64,000 bases of DNA from Odontesthes bonariensis (Eukaryota; Chordata; Actinopteri; Atheriniformes; Atherinopsidae). The first letter of the stretch is position 1, and every line of letters begins with the position of its first letter. The notes beneath the pieces were generated by a model. That model saw nothing but the letters and a program-made list of their open reading frames with translations. It was not told the origin of the DNA and ran no database searches. Shown here piece by piece: positions 37,500 through 63,379 of this stretch. The DNA lies in the NCBI RefSeq assembly GCF_027942865.1, contig NC_134511.1:2092567-2156566 (forward strand), written 5' to 3'. A program made the translations under genes and the position numbers.

Positions 37500-37607
37500 G
37501 TGATTGTAAGTCGCTTTGGATAAAAGTGTCTGCAGAATGACTGTAATGTAATGTAATGTAATGATAGGACACTAGCCCCCCCTGCAGCAAAATACCCCCA
37601 AAACATG

Positions 37608-37838
37608 ATGCTAGGCTTCTACATAAAAACTACAGAAAGATGCTGATGTTAAAAGTGTGTTTGCACAACAAATGTTATGGCACTTTCATTCATATGGCAG
37701 CACATTTAAAATAAAACTAAATGCTAAAAGCTATACACTACTTTTGGATTCTGCGTACAAATGAGATTAATCGTGATTAATCAGGGAAATCATGTGATTA
37801 ATTAGATTAAACATTTTAATCGTTGCCCAGCCCTATAT
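37608..37838 (+). mobile_element. hAT 3'-end fragment
   Basis: Same sequence as 9208-9443 (GCTTCTACATAAAAACTACA ... TTGCCCAGCCCTA), truncated at the left. Confidence 0.8.
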
Positions 37839-38004
37839 AAGACATATTTTTATTCTCTGGCTTTTAACACACGTTGAGACTTTTTCTCTTACTTTCTGTT
37901 ATCGTGTTTTATTATTTCTGTTGTCTTTTCCATATTTTGCATGTTTATTGATTTTCGTCTGTACAGCTGCTGCTGTTTTAAAGTGTTTTATAAATAAAGA
38001 AGTA

Positions 38005-39643
38005 TAGCCTAGAAATCTAGACGCCCCTAGCGGCCGCAAATGGAATTTGCTCCGGGGCTAGTCTAGTCACTTGCGGTCGTTTTGCAACGTTCCAAATCAA
38101 AACTTGATCGAGCCAATCAAATCGTGAGGAGCAGGGTCGGAGGCGGGGCTACCTAGTGACGACAGAGGTGCGACGTTTCAGTGTGTAGTTCCAGAGAGAG
38201 GTAAAAAAAAAAAAGTTCCATTAGCTAGCTCTCTTTAGCTTTATAGGGAAACGAAGTAAACTTACATCTGAGTACAATCCCCAGTCAATTGCGAGCATGA
38301 TGTACCGAAGACAGCGGGCCGATCTTCGTCTCAGAGCTGACAAAACTCTCCGGTGAGGCATTTGAACGGTCAAATTCCGTTAACGGGACGAGAGTAGTCA
38401 AAACCGGAAGTGCGTTGCTCACTGCGGCTAGCTTTAGTAGCGCCGAATTCGTGAGAACAAAATTGTAAATAGCCGGTATTTTGTCAGATTTTCAACACCT
38501 TGGGGGTCTAAACGACTACTTTCTCGCCTGAAAATGTTTCAAATGTTGCTAAAGTTTACAGAGTTTAGAGCTTAAGGGAAATCAGCTTTTCAGGCCATAG
38601 ACTACAAACCACAATGTAAATTCCGTCGCGTTGACGACGTAAAACTTCTTCATCGCTCTGATTGGTTGTTGCGCCATCCTATTGCGTGGCGTTGAACCTG
38701 ACAGACAGCCGTTAATCCCGCCCACACTGCTATGCAGCGTCACTAGACCACAGCCATTATATCTAACAGCCTTGCCACTTACTATTAAGCCCCATTGTAC
38801 CGGCTTTTTGGCTGCAGTTCCACCAGAATTCCACTGGGGGCGTCGGTGGAGACCAGAATGAATGGGGCCCAATGGAGCTAGATGCTACAAATGGTCAGTT
38901 TCACCTAAGTCTCCTAAAGAGCGCTCAGATTTGAATGTAGTTTCTGAGAGCTCAACATGGGTTTCAAGTCAAAAATCTACTGAACGAGTACATATATCGC
39001 TTTGATTTCTTACTGGTTGGCTTCTTGTTGTCCACCACGCGCTAGCATTGTGCTAATGACAGCGCTCGACCAGAATTACGACCAGAGGCACCGCTTGACG
39101 GCTGGCTCCATACCAAGCGACAACAGAATTAAGATGGACTTTTTCCGCTTATGTTACCACAGCCTAAGAATCTGTGATGTTACCACACATTCTCTCTTAC
39201 TACAGCTCTTCCTTGAAAACGCTGCTGCCTTTGAGACCAACAACAAGCAGGATTGTTGCCGTAAAGCGGCATCTCCGGTCGTAAGCTATGTATGACGTCA
39301 TATACACTTCAAATCCTTTTTTTAAGCAAATGAGTGGCTCTAAAAGTCTAAAACTCAGCCATGGGTATTTTCTAAACATCCTCTTTCGAAAACAACATTC
39401 GAATTACTAGAGAAAAAATTACATCTTGAGATAAGGGCACGAAAGGGCGTATAGCTCCATAGGACTCCATTCATTCTGGTCTCCAAAATTGGGCGCCCCA
39501 CGTGGAAAGAGGGTGGAACTGCAACCAAAATCGCCTCGTTGGAAACCGGAAATGCACCGTGAGTGGCGTATCTGTCCTATTATAGAATCTGTGACTAGAC
39601 CCATGTACAGCTTTTTGCTGTACGGGTCTGGCTTGCTAGGCTA
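38005..39643. mobile_element. 1639-bp transposon with perfect 9-bp target duplication
   Basis: Ends TAGCCTAGAAATCTAGACGC and, inverted, TAGCCTAGCAAGCCAGACCC. Flanked on both sides by AAAGAAGTA (37996-38004 and 39644-39652). A 9-bp duplication is typical of Mutator-like elements. No transposase frame is present. Bases about 38400-38600 are shared with the elements at 40648, 44602 and 51920. Confidence 0.85.
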
Positions 39644-39880
39644 AAAGAAGTAGGAGTGCTTTAAACCATAATTCCAGTCCAATAGAAATGAAGAAGTGAT
39701 AATATAGTCGCTGAACTTACCTTCTGATATTAATAACCATCTGAATGACGGCGGCTCATCTCATTTCGTCACTTTTCAATACAGTAAAGTCTCATTTCCC
39801 CTTTTTTAATCAGGAAACTGATGCGAAGCCTCAAACTGAATAAAAGACAGACTGATCCCAGGAGTTTGTCAATAGGACAT

Positions 39881-40491
39881 TTTATTTCATATGTCTGTTG
39901 TCTTAATTCAAATTACAGTAATATACTTGCTGAGATGACCAGAGGCTGGACAGCTAAAACTGACAGCTGGACTACTTAAAGCAAACTTTTTTTTATTTTT
40001 TTTAGATTTTTTTTTCCCTCTTTTTTAAAATGATCTTTGCAACAGAAAATAAGCACATATGCCATCGGGCGGGCGGGCGGGCGGTGTGGCGTCGGGTGGG
40101 GTTATAGTGCGGCCTATAAAAGAAAGATCAACAGAAAGAGGTGCGCGTGGCGCGCGCTGTAAAAGGATCAGAATATGGCACATTTGGTCCACGTCGGTAG
40201 TTTTATTATCTGGTTTTCAAACATGTAAGAAACAAAAAGAGAAAAGAAAACAGATGATAGTTTACGTGTTGCACAGCATTAATGACGCATACTGACAACA
40301 CCACTGTGGGAGGGGCGCCTTAGGTTTCCTTTTCATAAAATCTTCAATTCGACAGCCAATCGTTTGACCCGATTCTCCCTGGAACAGCTTCATCGTAATA
40401 ATCATCGTCGTTAAATCCAAAACGAGGGGTTGGATGTGGGGGTGGGGGTGGGCGGGGCTTATAGATGACTGACAGGAAAGGTTCTGGACAT
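39881..40491 (-). other. ppp2ca: Probable ppp2ca 3'UTR
   Basis: Minus-strand sequence after the TGA at 40492-40494. It contains pyrimidine-rich and (GCCC)n-like stretches near 40066-40085 and ends at an AATAAA signal (TTTATT on plus, 39881-39886). Confidence 0.5.
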
Positions 40492-54791
<14,300 letters not shown>

Positions 54792-55189
54792 GACAGCAGC
54801 GGTAGCTTGCCAAGCTAACTGTGAGCTAACTGTAAGCTAACTGTGTTAGCTCCCCACAAAACAAACGGGCCTGTGTCTCAGCGCTAGCCGCCTTAGCCTT
54901 GTTAACCCGATCTAGTCCCGCCAAACCGGTTGGAAAATCAGCGATAAAACCTAAAAATCAACGATCCGTTTAATTAACTTATATCATGATAAACGACTTA
55001 TATTGAGTTTCCAATGTTAAAAACCAAATTAATTTGGGCCGGGGGAGTCAAAATGGTCGAAAGTCCCCGATGCGGCAGAAGGCAGCAGCGTCGCAGCAGC
55101 TAGCCGATGTGCTAAAAGAGCTAGCCTCAATAACATCCGGGTATCTCAGCAACGCGCAGACTCGGCGCACCATCGCCACCAGGTGGACA
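54792..55189. promoter_or_regulatory. ppp2ca: Probable ppp2ca promoter region
   Basis: Immediately upstream of the ppp2ca ATG on the minus strand; no TATA box recognised. It contains GCTAGCCGCC and CCCGCCAAACCGG (E2F-like). The plus strand has a short open frame from 55034 (LADVLKELASITSG) that could be a divergent transcript, with no support from homology. Confidence 0.35.
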
Positions 55190-55191
55190 TG

Positions 55192-55538
55192 TATGGAAGT
55201 TTTTCTGTGCCATCAGAGTTTGAATAGGAATTCTAATATTGAATTTTTACAGCATCAAAATCAGACTTTGAATTTGAAAAACCAAGAGTGTAAAAAAAAA
55301 AAAATTATTCTTAAAAAAAAAAAAATCCGTGTAAAAAAATTAGACATTTAAAAATTCAATTTTTTTCCACTGATTTTTTTTTTAGATGTTGAATTTTTTC
55401 ATACTGATGTTTGTTTTTAGAATTTTTCTTTTCACACTGCTGGTTTTTCAAATTCAAAGTCTGATTTGGATTCTGTAAAAATTCAATATTAGAAATTCCT
55501 ATTCAAACTCTGATGGCACAGAAAAACTTCCATAAATG
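55192..55538. mobile_element. Palindromic mariner-like MITE
   Basis: Long inverted arms of about 110 bp: TATGGAAGTTTTTCTGTGCC at the left and the exact inverse at the right. TA at both borders fits a Tc1/mariner target. Confidence 0.8.
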
Positions 55539-55639
55539 ATAGACACAGTGTCTGTTTATTTGGAAAAAAAAAAACTGAAATTGAAGAAATATATTATGAA
55601 AGTGTAGGTTTGTGTTTTTCGGGAGTTTTACACTTGCTG

Positions 55640-58600
55640 GTGACTTCAGACTCTCTAATATGTTCAAGTTTCAAGTCTTTTATTGTCAGATGCACAGAAT
55701 CAGAGTCGGACAGGACACCGTACAGCAGCTACCATAACAAGACATAACATGCCCTAACATGACATGACATAAGTACTCTGACAATAAATAGGCAATATGG
55801 ATACTAGAGCTAATTACTAGGGCTATACTTTTTCAAAATTTATTTATTTATTTTTATTATTTATTTGTTTATTTAGTCATTTATTATTATTATTAGTTAG
55901 TAGTATTTTTTTTTTACTAGAATTGGTATTATTATTGTTGTTGTTAATACAATCATTGTAAATATTTAAACAAAATGTTGAGCTACTTGACTTATTTGAA
56001 TTTCCCCCATTGGGGGATGAAAAAAGTATTTTTCTATTTCTATATAATACACATAATAGTCTATGCTAATCTAAGACCTATACTAACCTAGAAACATAAT
56101 ACAATATTGTGCAATATTGCATGTTGTGGAGCAAACAGCAGTGGAGGTAGGCATGTGTGTAAAGTGATGAGAGTGCATTATAGTTCATTTAGGAGCCTGA
56201 TGGCCTCAGGATAGAAACTGCTCTGCATTCTGCAGGTGCCACACCGGATGCTTCTGTACCGCCTACCAGAAGGCAGCATGGTGAACAGTCTGAAGGATGA
56301 TGAACAGTCTGAGGGATGGTGAACAGTCTGAAGGATGGTGAACAGTCTGAAGGATGGTGAACAGTCTGGGGGATGGTGAACAGTCTGAGGGATGGTGAAC
56401 AGTCTGAGGGATGGTGAACAGTCTGAGGGATGGTGAACAGTCTGAGGGATGGTGAACAGTCTGAAGGATGGTGAACAGTCTGAAGGATGGTGAACAGTCT
56501 GGGGGATGGTGAACAGTCTGAGGGATGGTGAACAGTCTGAGGGATGGTGAACAGTCTGAAGGATGGTGAACAGTCTGAAGGATGGTGAACAGTCTGGGGG
56601 ATGGTGAACAGTCTGAGGGATGGTGAACAGTCTGAAGGATGGTGAACAGTCTGAGGGATGGTGAACAGTCTGAGGGATGGTGAACAGTCTGAAGGATGGT
56701 GAACAGTCTGAGGGATGGTGAACAGTCTGAAGGATGGTGAACAGTCTGAAGGATGGTGAACAGTCTGAGGGATGGTGAACAGTCTGAGGGATGGTGAACA
56801 GTCTGAAGGATGGTGAACAGTCTGAGGGATGGTGAACAGTCTGAGGGATGGTGAACAGTCTGAAGGATGGTGAACAGTCTGAGGGATGGTGAACAGTCTG
56901 AGGGATGGTGAACAGTCTGAGGGATGTGAACAGTCTGAGGGATGGTGAACAGTCTGAGGGATGGTGAACAGTCTGAGGGATGGTGAACAGTCTGAGGGAT
57001 GGTGAACAGTCTGAAGGATGGTGAACAGTCTGAGGGATGGTGAACAGTCTGAGGGATGGTGAACAGTCTGAAGGATGGTGAACAGTCTGAGGGATGGTGA
57101 ACAGTCTGAAGGATGGTGAACAGTCTGAGGGATGGTGAACAGTCTGAAGGATGGTGAACAGTCTGAGGGATGGTGAACAGTCTGAGGGATGGTGAACAGT
57201 CTGACGGATGGTGAACAGTCTGAGGGATGGTGAACAGTCTGAGGGATGGTGAACAGTCTGAGGGATGGTGAACAGTCTGAAGGATGGTGAACAGTCTGAG
57301 GGATGGTGAACAGTCTGAGGGATGGTGAACAGTCTGAAGGATGGTGAACAGTCTGAGGGATGGTGAACAGTCTGAGGGATGGTGAACAGTCTGAAGGATG
57401 GTGAACAGTCTGAGGGATGGTGAACAGTCTGAGGGATGGTGAACAGTCTGAAGGATGGTGAACAGTCTGAGGGATGGTGAACAGTCTGAAGGATGGTGAA
57501 CAGTCTGAGGGATGGTGAACAGCCTGAGGGATGGTGAACAGTCTGAGGGATGGTGAACAGTCTGAGGGATGGTGAACAGTCTGAAGGATGGTGAACAGTC
57601 TGAGGGATGGTGAACAGTCTGAAGGATGGTGAACAGTCTGAGGGATGGTGAACAGTCTGAAGGATGGTGAACAGTCTGAGGGATGGTGAACAGTCTGAGG
57701 GATGGTGAACAGTCTGAAGGATGGTGAACAGTCTGAGGGATGGTGAACAGTCTGGGGGATGGTGAACAGTCTGAGGGATGGTGAACAGTCTGAGGGATGG
57801 TGAACAGTCTGAGGGATGGTGAACAGTCTGAGGGATGGTGAACAGTCTGAGGGATGGTGAACAGTCTGAAGGATGGTGAACAGTCTGAGGGATGGTGAAC
57901 AGTCTGAAGGATGGTGAACAGTCTGAGGGATGGTGAACAGTCTGAAGGATGGTGAACAGTCTGAGGGATGGTGAACAGTCTGAGGGATGGTGAACAGTCT
58001 GAAGGATGGTGAACAGTCTGAGGGATGGTGAACAGTCTGAAGGATGGTGAACAGTCTGAAGGATGGTGAACAGTCTGAGGGATGGTGAACAGTCTGAGGG
58101 ATGGTGAACAGTCTGAGGGATGGTGAACAGTCTGAAGGATGGTGAACAGTCTGAAGGATGGTGAACAGTCTGAGGGATGGTGAACAGTCTGAAGGATGGT
58201 GAACAGTCTGAGGGATGGTGAACAGTCTGAGGGATGGTGAACAGTCTGAAGGATGGTGAACAGTCTGAAGGATGGTGAACAGTCTGAGGGATGGTGAACA
58301 GTCTGAGGGATGGTGAACAGTCTGAAGGATGGTGAACAGTCTGAGGGATGGTGAACAGTCTGAGGGATGGTGAACAGTCTGAGGGATGGTGAACAGTCTG
58401 AGGGATGGTGAACAGTCTGAGGGATGGTGAACAGTCTGAGGGATGGTGAACAGTCTGAAGGATGGTGAACAGTCTGAGGGATGGTGAACAGTCTGAGGGA
58501 TGGTGAACAGTCTGAAGGATGGTGAACAGTCTGAGGGATGGTGAACAGTCTGAGGGATGGGGGATGGCCGTCTTTTAGAATCCTGCACCTCTACGGAGAC

Positions 58601-58750
58601 AGCTTGTGTGGTAGATGAAGGGTTGGGAGTTTCCTACCGATGATGCACTCAGCAGATCGGACCGCACTGCGTAGGGCCTTAAGCCTCTAGCATGGTTGCC
58701 GGTGTTGATGACGTCAAGATTTCATGCCGGCTATATATGGTGGCACGAGT
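55640..58750 (-). mobile_element. LINE remnant hosting a 2.3-kb minisatellite
   Basis: On the minus strand, after the array (55640-56275), it encodes LLPSGRRYRS-like and MQSSFYPEAIRLLNE-like text, the usual C-terminus of a fish non-LTR ORF2. Before it (58560-58750) come AECIIGRKLP and related residues. The array at 56278-58560 sits between them. LINE tail material (CCCCCATTGGGGGATGAAAA) lies at 55980-56045. Confidence 0.72.
56278..58560. repeat. 2.3-kb 20-bp minisatellite between ppp2ca and srp19
   Basis: About 114 units of GATGGTGAACAGTCTGAGGG, with GAAGG, GGGGG and rare GACGG variants and one GATGTGAAC unit shortened by a base. The 799-codon minus frame (VHHPSDCSPS) results from the unit having no stop in any of the three minus-strand frames it cycles through. 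Confidence 0.97.
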
Positions 58751-58977
58751 CAATGCTCCAGTAGTTGCATTTGTCTTCAAAAAGACAATCACCAGTTTTC
58801 AGGATTACACTTTGGTCCACAGACCAACAGTTTTCTTGTTTTCTCAGTTTTCTTTTACATAATAAAGGTTTATTATTGCTATTATATAAATGTGAAGTAA
58901 TTACTTCTGAATTAATTATATTGAAAGGGAAAAAAAGCAGTGAACTTTTTTCTGGTGTTTAAATGTTTTTATAATTC

Positions 58978-59196
58978 ACGGGTCAAAAATGACCCATAAG
59001 ACAATCTTTGTACCCCAGTGGTGTACAGCCCACATGGAAACATAAACAAAAATAAAGTATGACTTTTTCTAATGATGGGGTCCCTTTAGGAAAAGGCATA
59101 ACATTTCAAGTTGGAAAAAGACAGTTTAAGGTATTTTTTCTACAGCTAAACATGGTGGTGGGTCACTTTTGACCCGCAAGACAACAGGAGGGTTAA
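58978..59196. mobile_element. Short inverted-repeat element
   Basis: GGGTCAAAAATGACCC near the left and GGGTCACTTTTGACCCGC with AACAGGAGGGTTAA at the right: palindromic motifs typical of a dispersed fish repeat. Borders uncertain. Confidence 0.5.
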
Positions 59197-59561
59197 ACTT
59201 GATATTTCGTCTTTATTATTCAAATAGAAAATTAGATACGAGTTCTTCCTCCATTTTTTTTTTTTTTTGCCTCAGTGACCGTATATGAACACGTTTATTG
59301 GCACAAATTAAACCTCCGGATCAGCCAGGTATAGAAAATGGATGCGCAGATGAACTTCACACTCCGGTGCAGTAGGTGGCGGTATGACGCTCACAGTCAC
59401 TATGGTTACCCACCTTAAAAGTCAACGAACAAGGTGCAAAAACACACGTATGGTTGCGTGTTGAACGTGCCATGAATGTGATGAAATAATACAAAAGATC
59501 TTGGCGTTCATCGTGTGATTTAACGATTGAAATCAACTCCAGTCCAGGATCGACCGCTGCT

Positions 59562-62500
59562 ATGGCTCATTTAACCCAAAACCCCGCTGATAAGGAGAGG
59601 TGAGTTAGCTAAGCTAAAGCTAACAGCACTAGCCCTGCGCTGAGGCGGCGAACCTCACTGTTAAGACTGCTAATTTAAGAAAAACAAGGCCACCTTCTAG
59701 TTTAACCTGCCTAATGTTTGCCATTCACGTGAACATGTTGGTGTGGAAGAACTGTTCCACAATTCGGCATACATTAAATTACGATTGAAAATAAAAAAGT
59801 AGCATTTTTTTTGGTTTAAACAGTCCAATTCAACAGAATCAAGGCGCTAATATTTGCTATTCATGTTTGCTATTAAATTTAATAAAACATCTGTCCTACT
59901 ATTCCACACTGAAGTGCTTGTAATAAGAAACACTAGTAAATAACAACTAAAGTCAGTTTTTTTCCCCCTTCTGTCTCAAAGCAGATAGTAATAAAGTTGG
60001 GTAGGTTTAGATTAACTTTGACCTCTCGCTCTTTCCGTATTTGGTGGCTCTTAAGCATGACGTGTAATGAGTTGTTTTAGCTTTATATTTACTGTCCCTC
60101 CGTGTTTTTATTCAGTTAAATGCTAAAGAAATGATTGAAATGTGTTCACAGCCTTTTTCTTTATTGTCATGAAACTAAATTCTCTTGAAATCCTCTTAGA
60201 TATAAATAAATAATATTTAAATAATAAATACTCAGAGAGATGAGTGCTCTGTGTTGAGTTTAAAGTTTTTATTGTTGTGCCAGATCTGAACAGCTGTGCG
60301 TGGTGTGTTTCAGGTTCATTTGCCTCTATCCCGTCTACATCAACAGCAAGAAGACGCTGGCAGAAGGACGCAGGATCCCCACAGAGAAGGTGAAGCTTCT
60401 CATTTTCTGCACTTTTCTTGTGAACATCTTGTCTGCACCAGAATAAATACAACATATAACTTCAGAGCTCTTTTATTGTTATTTTTGGGCTGTTTGGACA
60501 CACAGACCGGGTGCTCTGTGCTCTGGGGTGGAGGAAATGATTGAATGTGTGTCTGCAGGCGGTGGAGAATCCGTCCTGCGGCGAGATCAAAGACGTCCTG
60601 ACGGCTGCGGGGATGAACGTCTACATGGAGGTCAGAGCATCTCTCAGGCGGGGGTTAAACACGGTGCACGCACTGGAAAAAATGCCCCTCCAAATATAAG
60701 TAAAAAAACAACAAATAAAAGACGTTTTTGCTTGAAATAAGCAAATAAATCTGCCAATGGAACTAGTGAAAATCGGCTTGTCAAGATTTCTTGAAATAAG
60801 ATGTGATATTAGGACTTTGAAATGCTTGTTACACTGGAAAAAATCTAAATCTTACCAAGTATATTTGTCTCATTTTTAGTCAAAATATCTCATTACATTT
60901 AATATAAGACACAACTGCCTAACAAGTACTATTTCAGCCAGATATAGGGACTTGTTTGAAGACAATACATCTGGAATATCTTGTTGAATGAAAAAGTCTT
61001 GAAAACAAATTGTTTTGAGTCATATTTCATATGAAACAAGCTTTTTTTTTTCATTTGAAGAGGTTTTTAAGCTAATTTCAAGATCACTTTTAACTCAAAA
61101 GTCCTAAATATCACATTTTATTTCAAGAAATCTTGACAAGCCGATTTTCACTAGTTCCATTGGCAGATTTTTTTTTGCTTATTTCAAGAAAAAACGTCTT
61201 TCATTTGTTGTTTTTTTTAATTATTTTTGGAGGGGCATTTTTTTTCATGTGAAGGCAGTTGTGTCTTCTATTAAGTGTAATTAAGCTTGTCAAGATTTCT
61301 TGAAATAAAATGTGATATTTAGGACTTTTGAGATAAAAGTGACCTTGAAATTAGCTTAAAAACCTCTTCAAATGTAAAAAAAAAAGCTTGTTTCATGTGA
61401 TATGTGACTCAAAACAATTTGTTTTCAAGACTTTTTCATTTAACAAGATATTCCAGATGTATTGTCTTCAAACAAGTCCCTATATCTGGCTGAAATAGCA
61501 CTTGTTAGGCAGTTGTGTCTTATATTAAGTGTAATGAGATATTTTGACTAGAAATGAGACAAATATACTTGGTAAGACTTAGATTTTTTTTCCAGTGCGA
61601 TGATGCTTATGTGTGTGTTTTCAGAACAAGATGCACCCCAGGGAGTGGAACAGGGACGTGCAGTTCAGAGGCCGGGTCAGAGTTCAGATAAAGCAGGATG
61701 ACGGCAGCCTGTGTCAGGAGAAGTTCAGCTCCCGTAAGTCCCACTCTGAGTGTTTGGTTTGCAATCACACATCTGCTGTGGCTTTACAAAGCAAAGTTTT
61801 GGGAGGTAACGGTCGTTAAAAACACATGAATTTGTTGTCATGCTGACAGAAGACACCCCCAAAAGCCACCAATAAGTTCAAGAGACAACACAGTCTATAT
61901 ACTATGATATATGTGATGAAGTATCATGCTGTGCGTTATCTGTAAGCAGCTGAATGTGGTGTGTGTGAAACACAGTGACATGTCTGAAGACGGCAGAGCG
62001 GCTGCAAACTTCCAGGATTTTGGTGTGAAATTAGCTCGAACTGAAGCTTTTTCCACGAGAACTTATTTCCACCTGAGTGTGAAACAGAACTGAGGAGCTA
62101 CTACGTGTTGATTATACTTATCAAGCCAAGCAGAAGAAGTTTCATACAGAAAAAATACTATTTTAACTAGGGTTGGGCGAGTTAACTCGTTATTATCGCG
62201 TTAACTTGTTAATTATTTAACGCCGATGAATATTTTATGGCGCATTAACGCAGGTTTTATTATTGTGAAAGTCTGTTGAATGCATCACATTCACACAGTT
62301 ACAGCAAACACCACAAAGCATGGAGTGATTAAAATAAAGATAAACTAGCAGCTAACATCACCGCTACAGGTGTGAAGCTAACAGAGCTAACCGGCGCTAC
62401 TTCCTGTTTTACTTGTTTCAACATAAAAGCACGTATTTCAAAATAAATTAAAAAAAAAAAAAAACTCCTGCATTTACAGCCAAGTTGAATTGTCTTCACT

Positions 62501-63082
62501 GTAGTAGTTCCAGTTTAAAATATCACTTAAAGGGACAGTTCGCCTCTTTAAAGGGATAGTTTGCCTCTTCTGACATGAAGCTGTATAACATCCCATATCA
62601 GCAACATCATTTCTGAACATCTTCTTACCCCCTGCTGCGTCCTGTGAGCAGAGTTCCAGCCTCGTTTTGGTGTTGATGAAGGTAGTCCGGCTAGTTGGCT
62701 GAGGTTTAAAAAATAAAGCGTTTTGCTTCTCAAAACAATATGCGTTCAACAGAGTAATACATTTGCATCCCAAAATGGTTCTCCAGGAAAAAGTCAGACC
62801 TCACAATCTCTTGACCCTATTTTCTCTCCCTTCGTATCACTTCGTATTTGTAAGATTTTTGTTTTTTACTCTGCCAGGTAAAGATTTTTGTTTTTTACTC
62901 TCCCAGGTAAGGATGTTTGGTTTTAAAGATGTTTGGTTTTTACTCTCTCAGGTAAGGATGTGATGATCTACGTCGCAGAGATGATCCCCAAACTAAAGAC
63001 TCGCACCCAGAAGAGCGGAGGAGGTGACACCAGCTCTCAGCAGGGAGAGGGGGGGAAGAAGAGCAAGAAGAAGAAGAAATAG
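59562..63082 (+). CDS. srp19: Signal recognition particle 19-kDa subunit
   Basis: Binds helices 6 and 8 of 7SL RNA and primes SRP54 loading during SRP assembly. Five exons: 59562-59599, 60314-60389, 60559-60630, 61625-61733 and 62952-63082. They sum to 426 bases, 141 residues; human SRP19 is 144. The protein starts MAHLTQNPADKERFICLYPV and includes KKTLAEGRRIP, AVENPSCGEIKDVL, REWNRDVQFRGRVRVQIKQD and AEMIPKLKTRTQK, all in human order. It ends in a lysine tail (GGKKSKKKKK). All splice phases agree. The gene is head to head with ppp2ca, 4.8 kb apart. Exon 5 starts GTAAGG directly after CAG, and two similar sites precede it. Confidence 0.95.
59600..60313. other. srp19 intron 1 without recognised features
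   Basis: AT-rich unique sequence; nothing recognised. Confidence 0.6.
60671..61597. mobile_element. Interlocked inverted-repeat transposon in srp19 intron 3
   Basis: CACTGGAAAAAA starts at 60671 and again at 60832; the element ends TTTTTTTTCCAGTG at 61597. Arm 60832-61140 is inverted at 61288-61597 (about 310 bp each). Arm 60671-60831 is inverted at 61083-61255. No coding capacity; it nearly fills the intron 60631-61624. Confidence 0.85.
62166..62280. mobile_element. hAT end fragment
   Basis: AGGGTTGGGCGAGTTAACTC, TATCGCGTTAACTTG and CGCATTAACGCAGGTTTTAT, as at the left end of 8327-9443. Bases 62480-62525 resemble the BED-finger region (CCAAGTTGAATTGTCTTC). Confidence 0.75.
62526..62850. 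mobile_element. Partial TTAA MITE in srp19 intron 4
   Basis: TTAAAGGGACAGTTCGCC (last unit duplicated) to AGTCAGACCTCACAATCTCT, one arm of the 13990-15022 family. Confidence 0.85.
62850..62960 (+). promoter_or_regulatory. srp19: Triplicated acceptor/donor-like splice motif before srp19 exon 5
   Basis: T-rich tract plus CAG followed by GTAA(A/G)G occurs three times: CAG at 62875-62877, 62904-62906 and the used site 62949-62951. Each pairs a polypyrimidine acceptor with a donor consensus. Use of the second would keep frame but hit a stop after R-K-D-V-W-F. Confidence 0.75.
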
Positions 63083-63373
63083 ACTCGTGGAGATGACCTG
63101 TTATTTTGTTTTCTTAATTTAATTCCTGATTTGAGGTAAATGATGAAGAAGCGTGAATCAGACCATTAACTGCTGCAAGTTTTGCTCCTTGAAGGGTTTG
63201 TTGACCCTGAAAAATTTAAAAACTTTATATTTTCACTCGTATTACAAACTCTGTGTTTTTCATCAGAGAAATCCTAAGTTTTGGATTGAGAGACAGAAAA
63301 AGATGCACGAGACAGACATTTCTCCTCAAACCTTCCTCCACATTTTGTTGGCTTCCCTCTGCCTCTCACGATG

Positions 63374-63379
63374 AATAAA
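63374..63379 (+). other. srp19: srp19 poly(A) signal
   Basis: AATAAA about 290 bp after the stop codon and followed by a T/GT-rich stretch (TTTTCTCACTTTGTTGTGTTG), as expected for a cleavage site. Confidence 0.7.

Noticed and set aside
55034..55351. A divergent coding gene starting MGRGSQNGRKS
   Set aside because: The frame runs into the arm of a mariner-like MITE and an A-rich tract; no homology or donor supports it.
56189..58588. A 799-codon open frame of repeated PSDCSPS/FRLFTI
   Set aside because: Produced by a 20-bp minisatellite whose unit has no stop in any of the three minus-strand frames; no start context, splice structure or homology except to the LINE it grew in.
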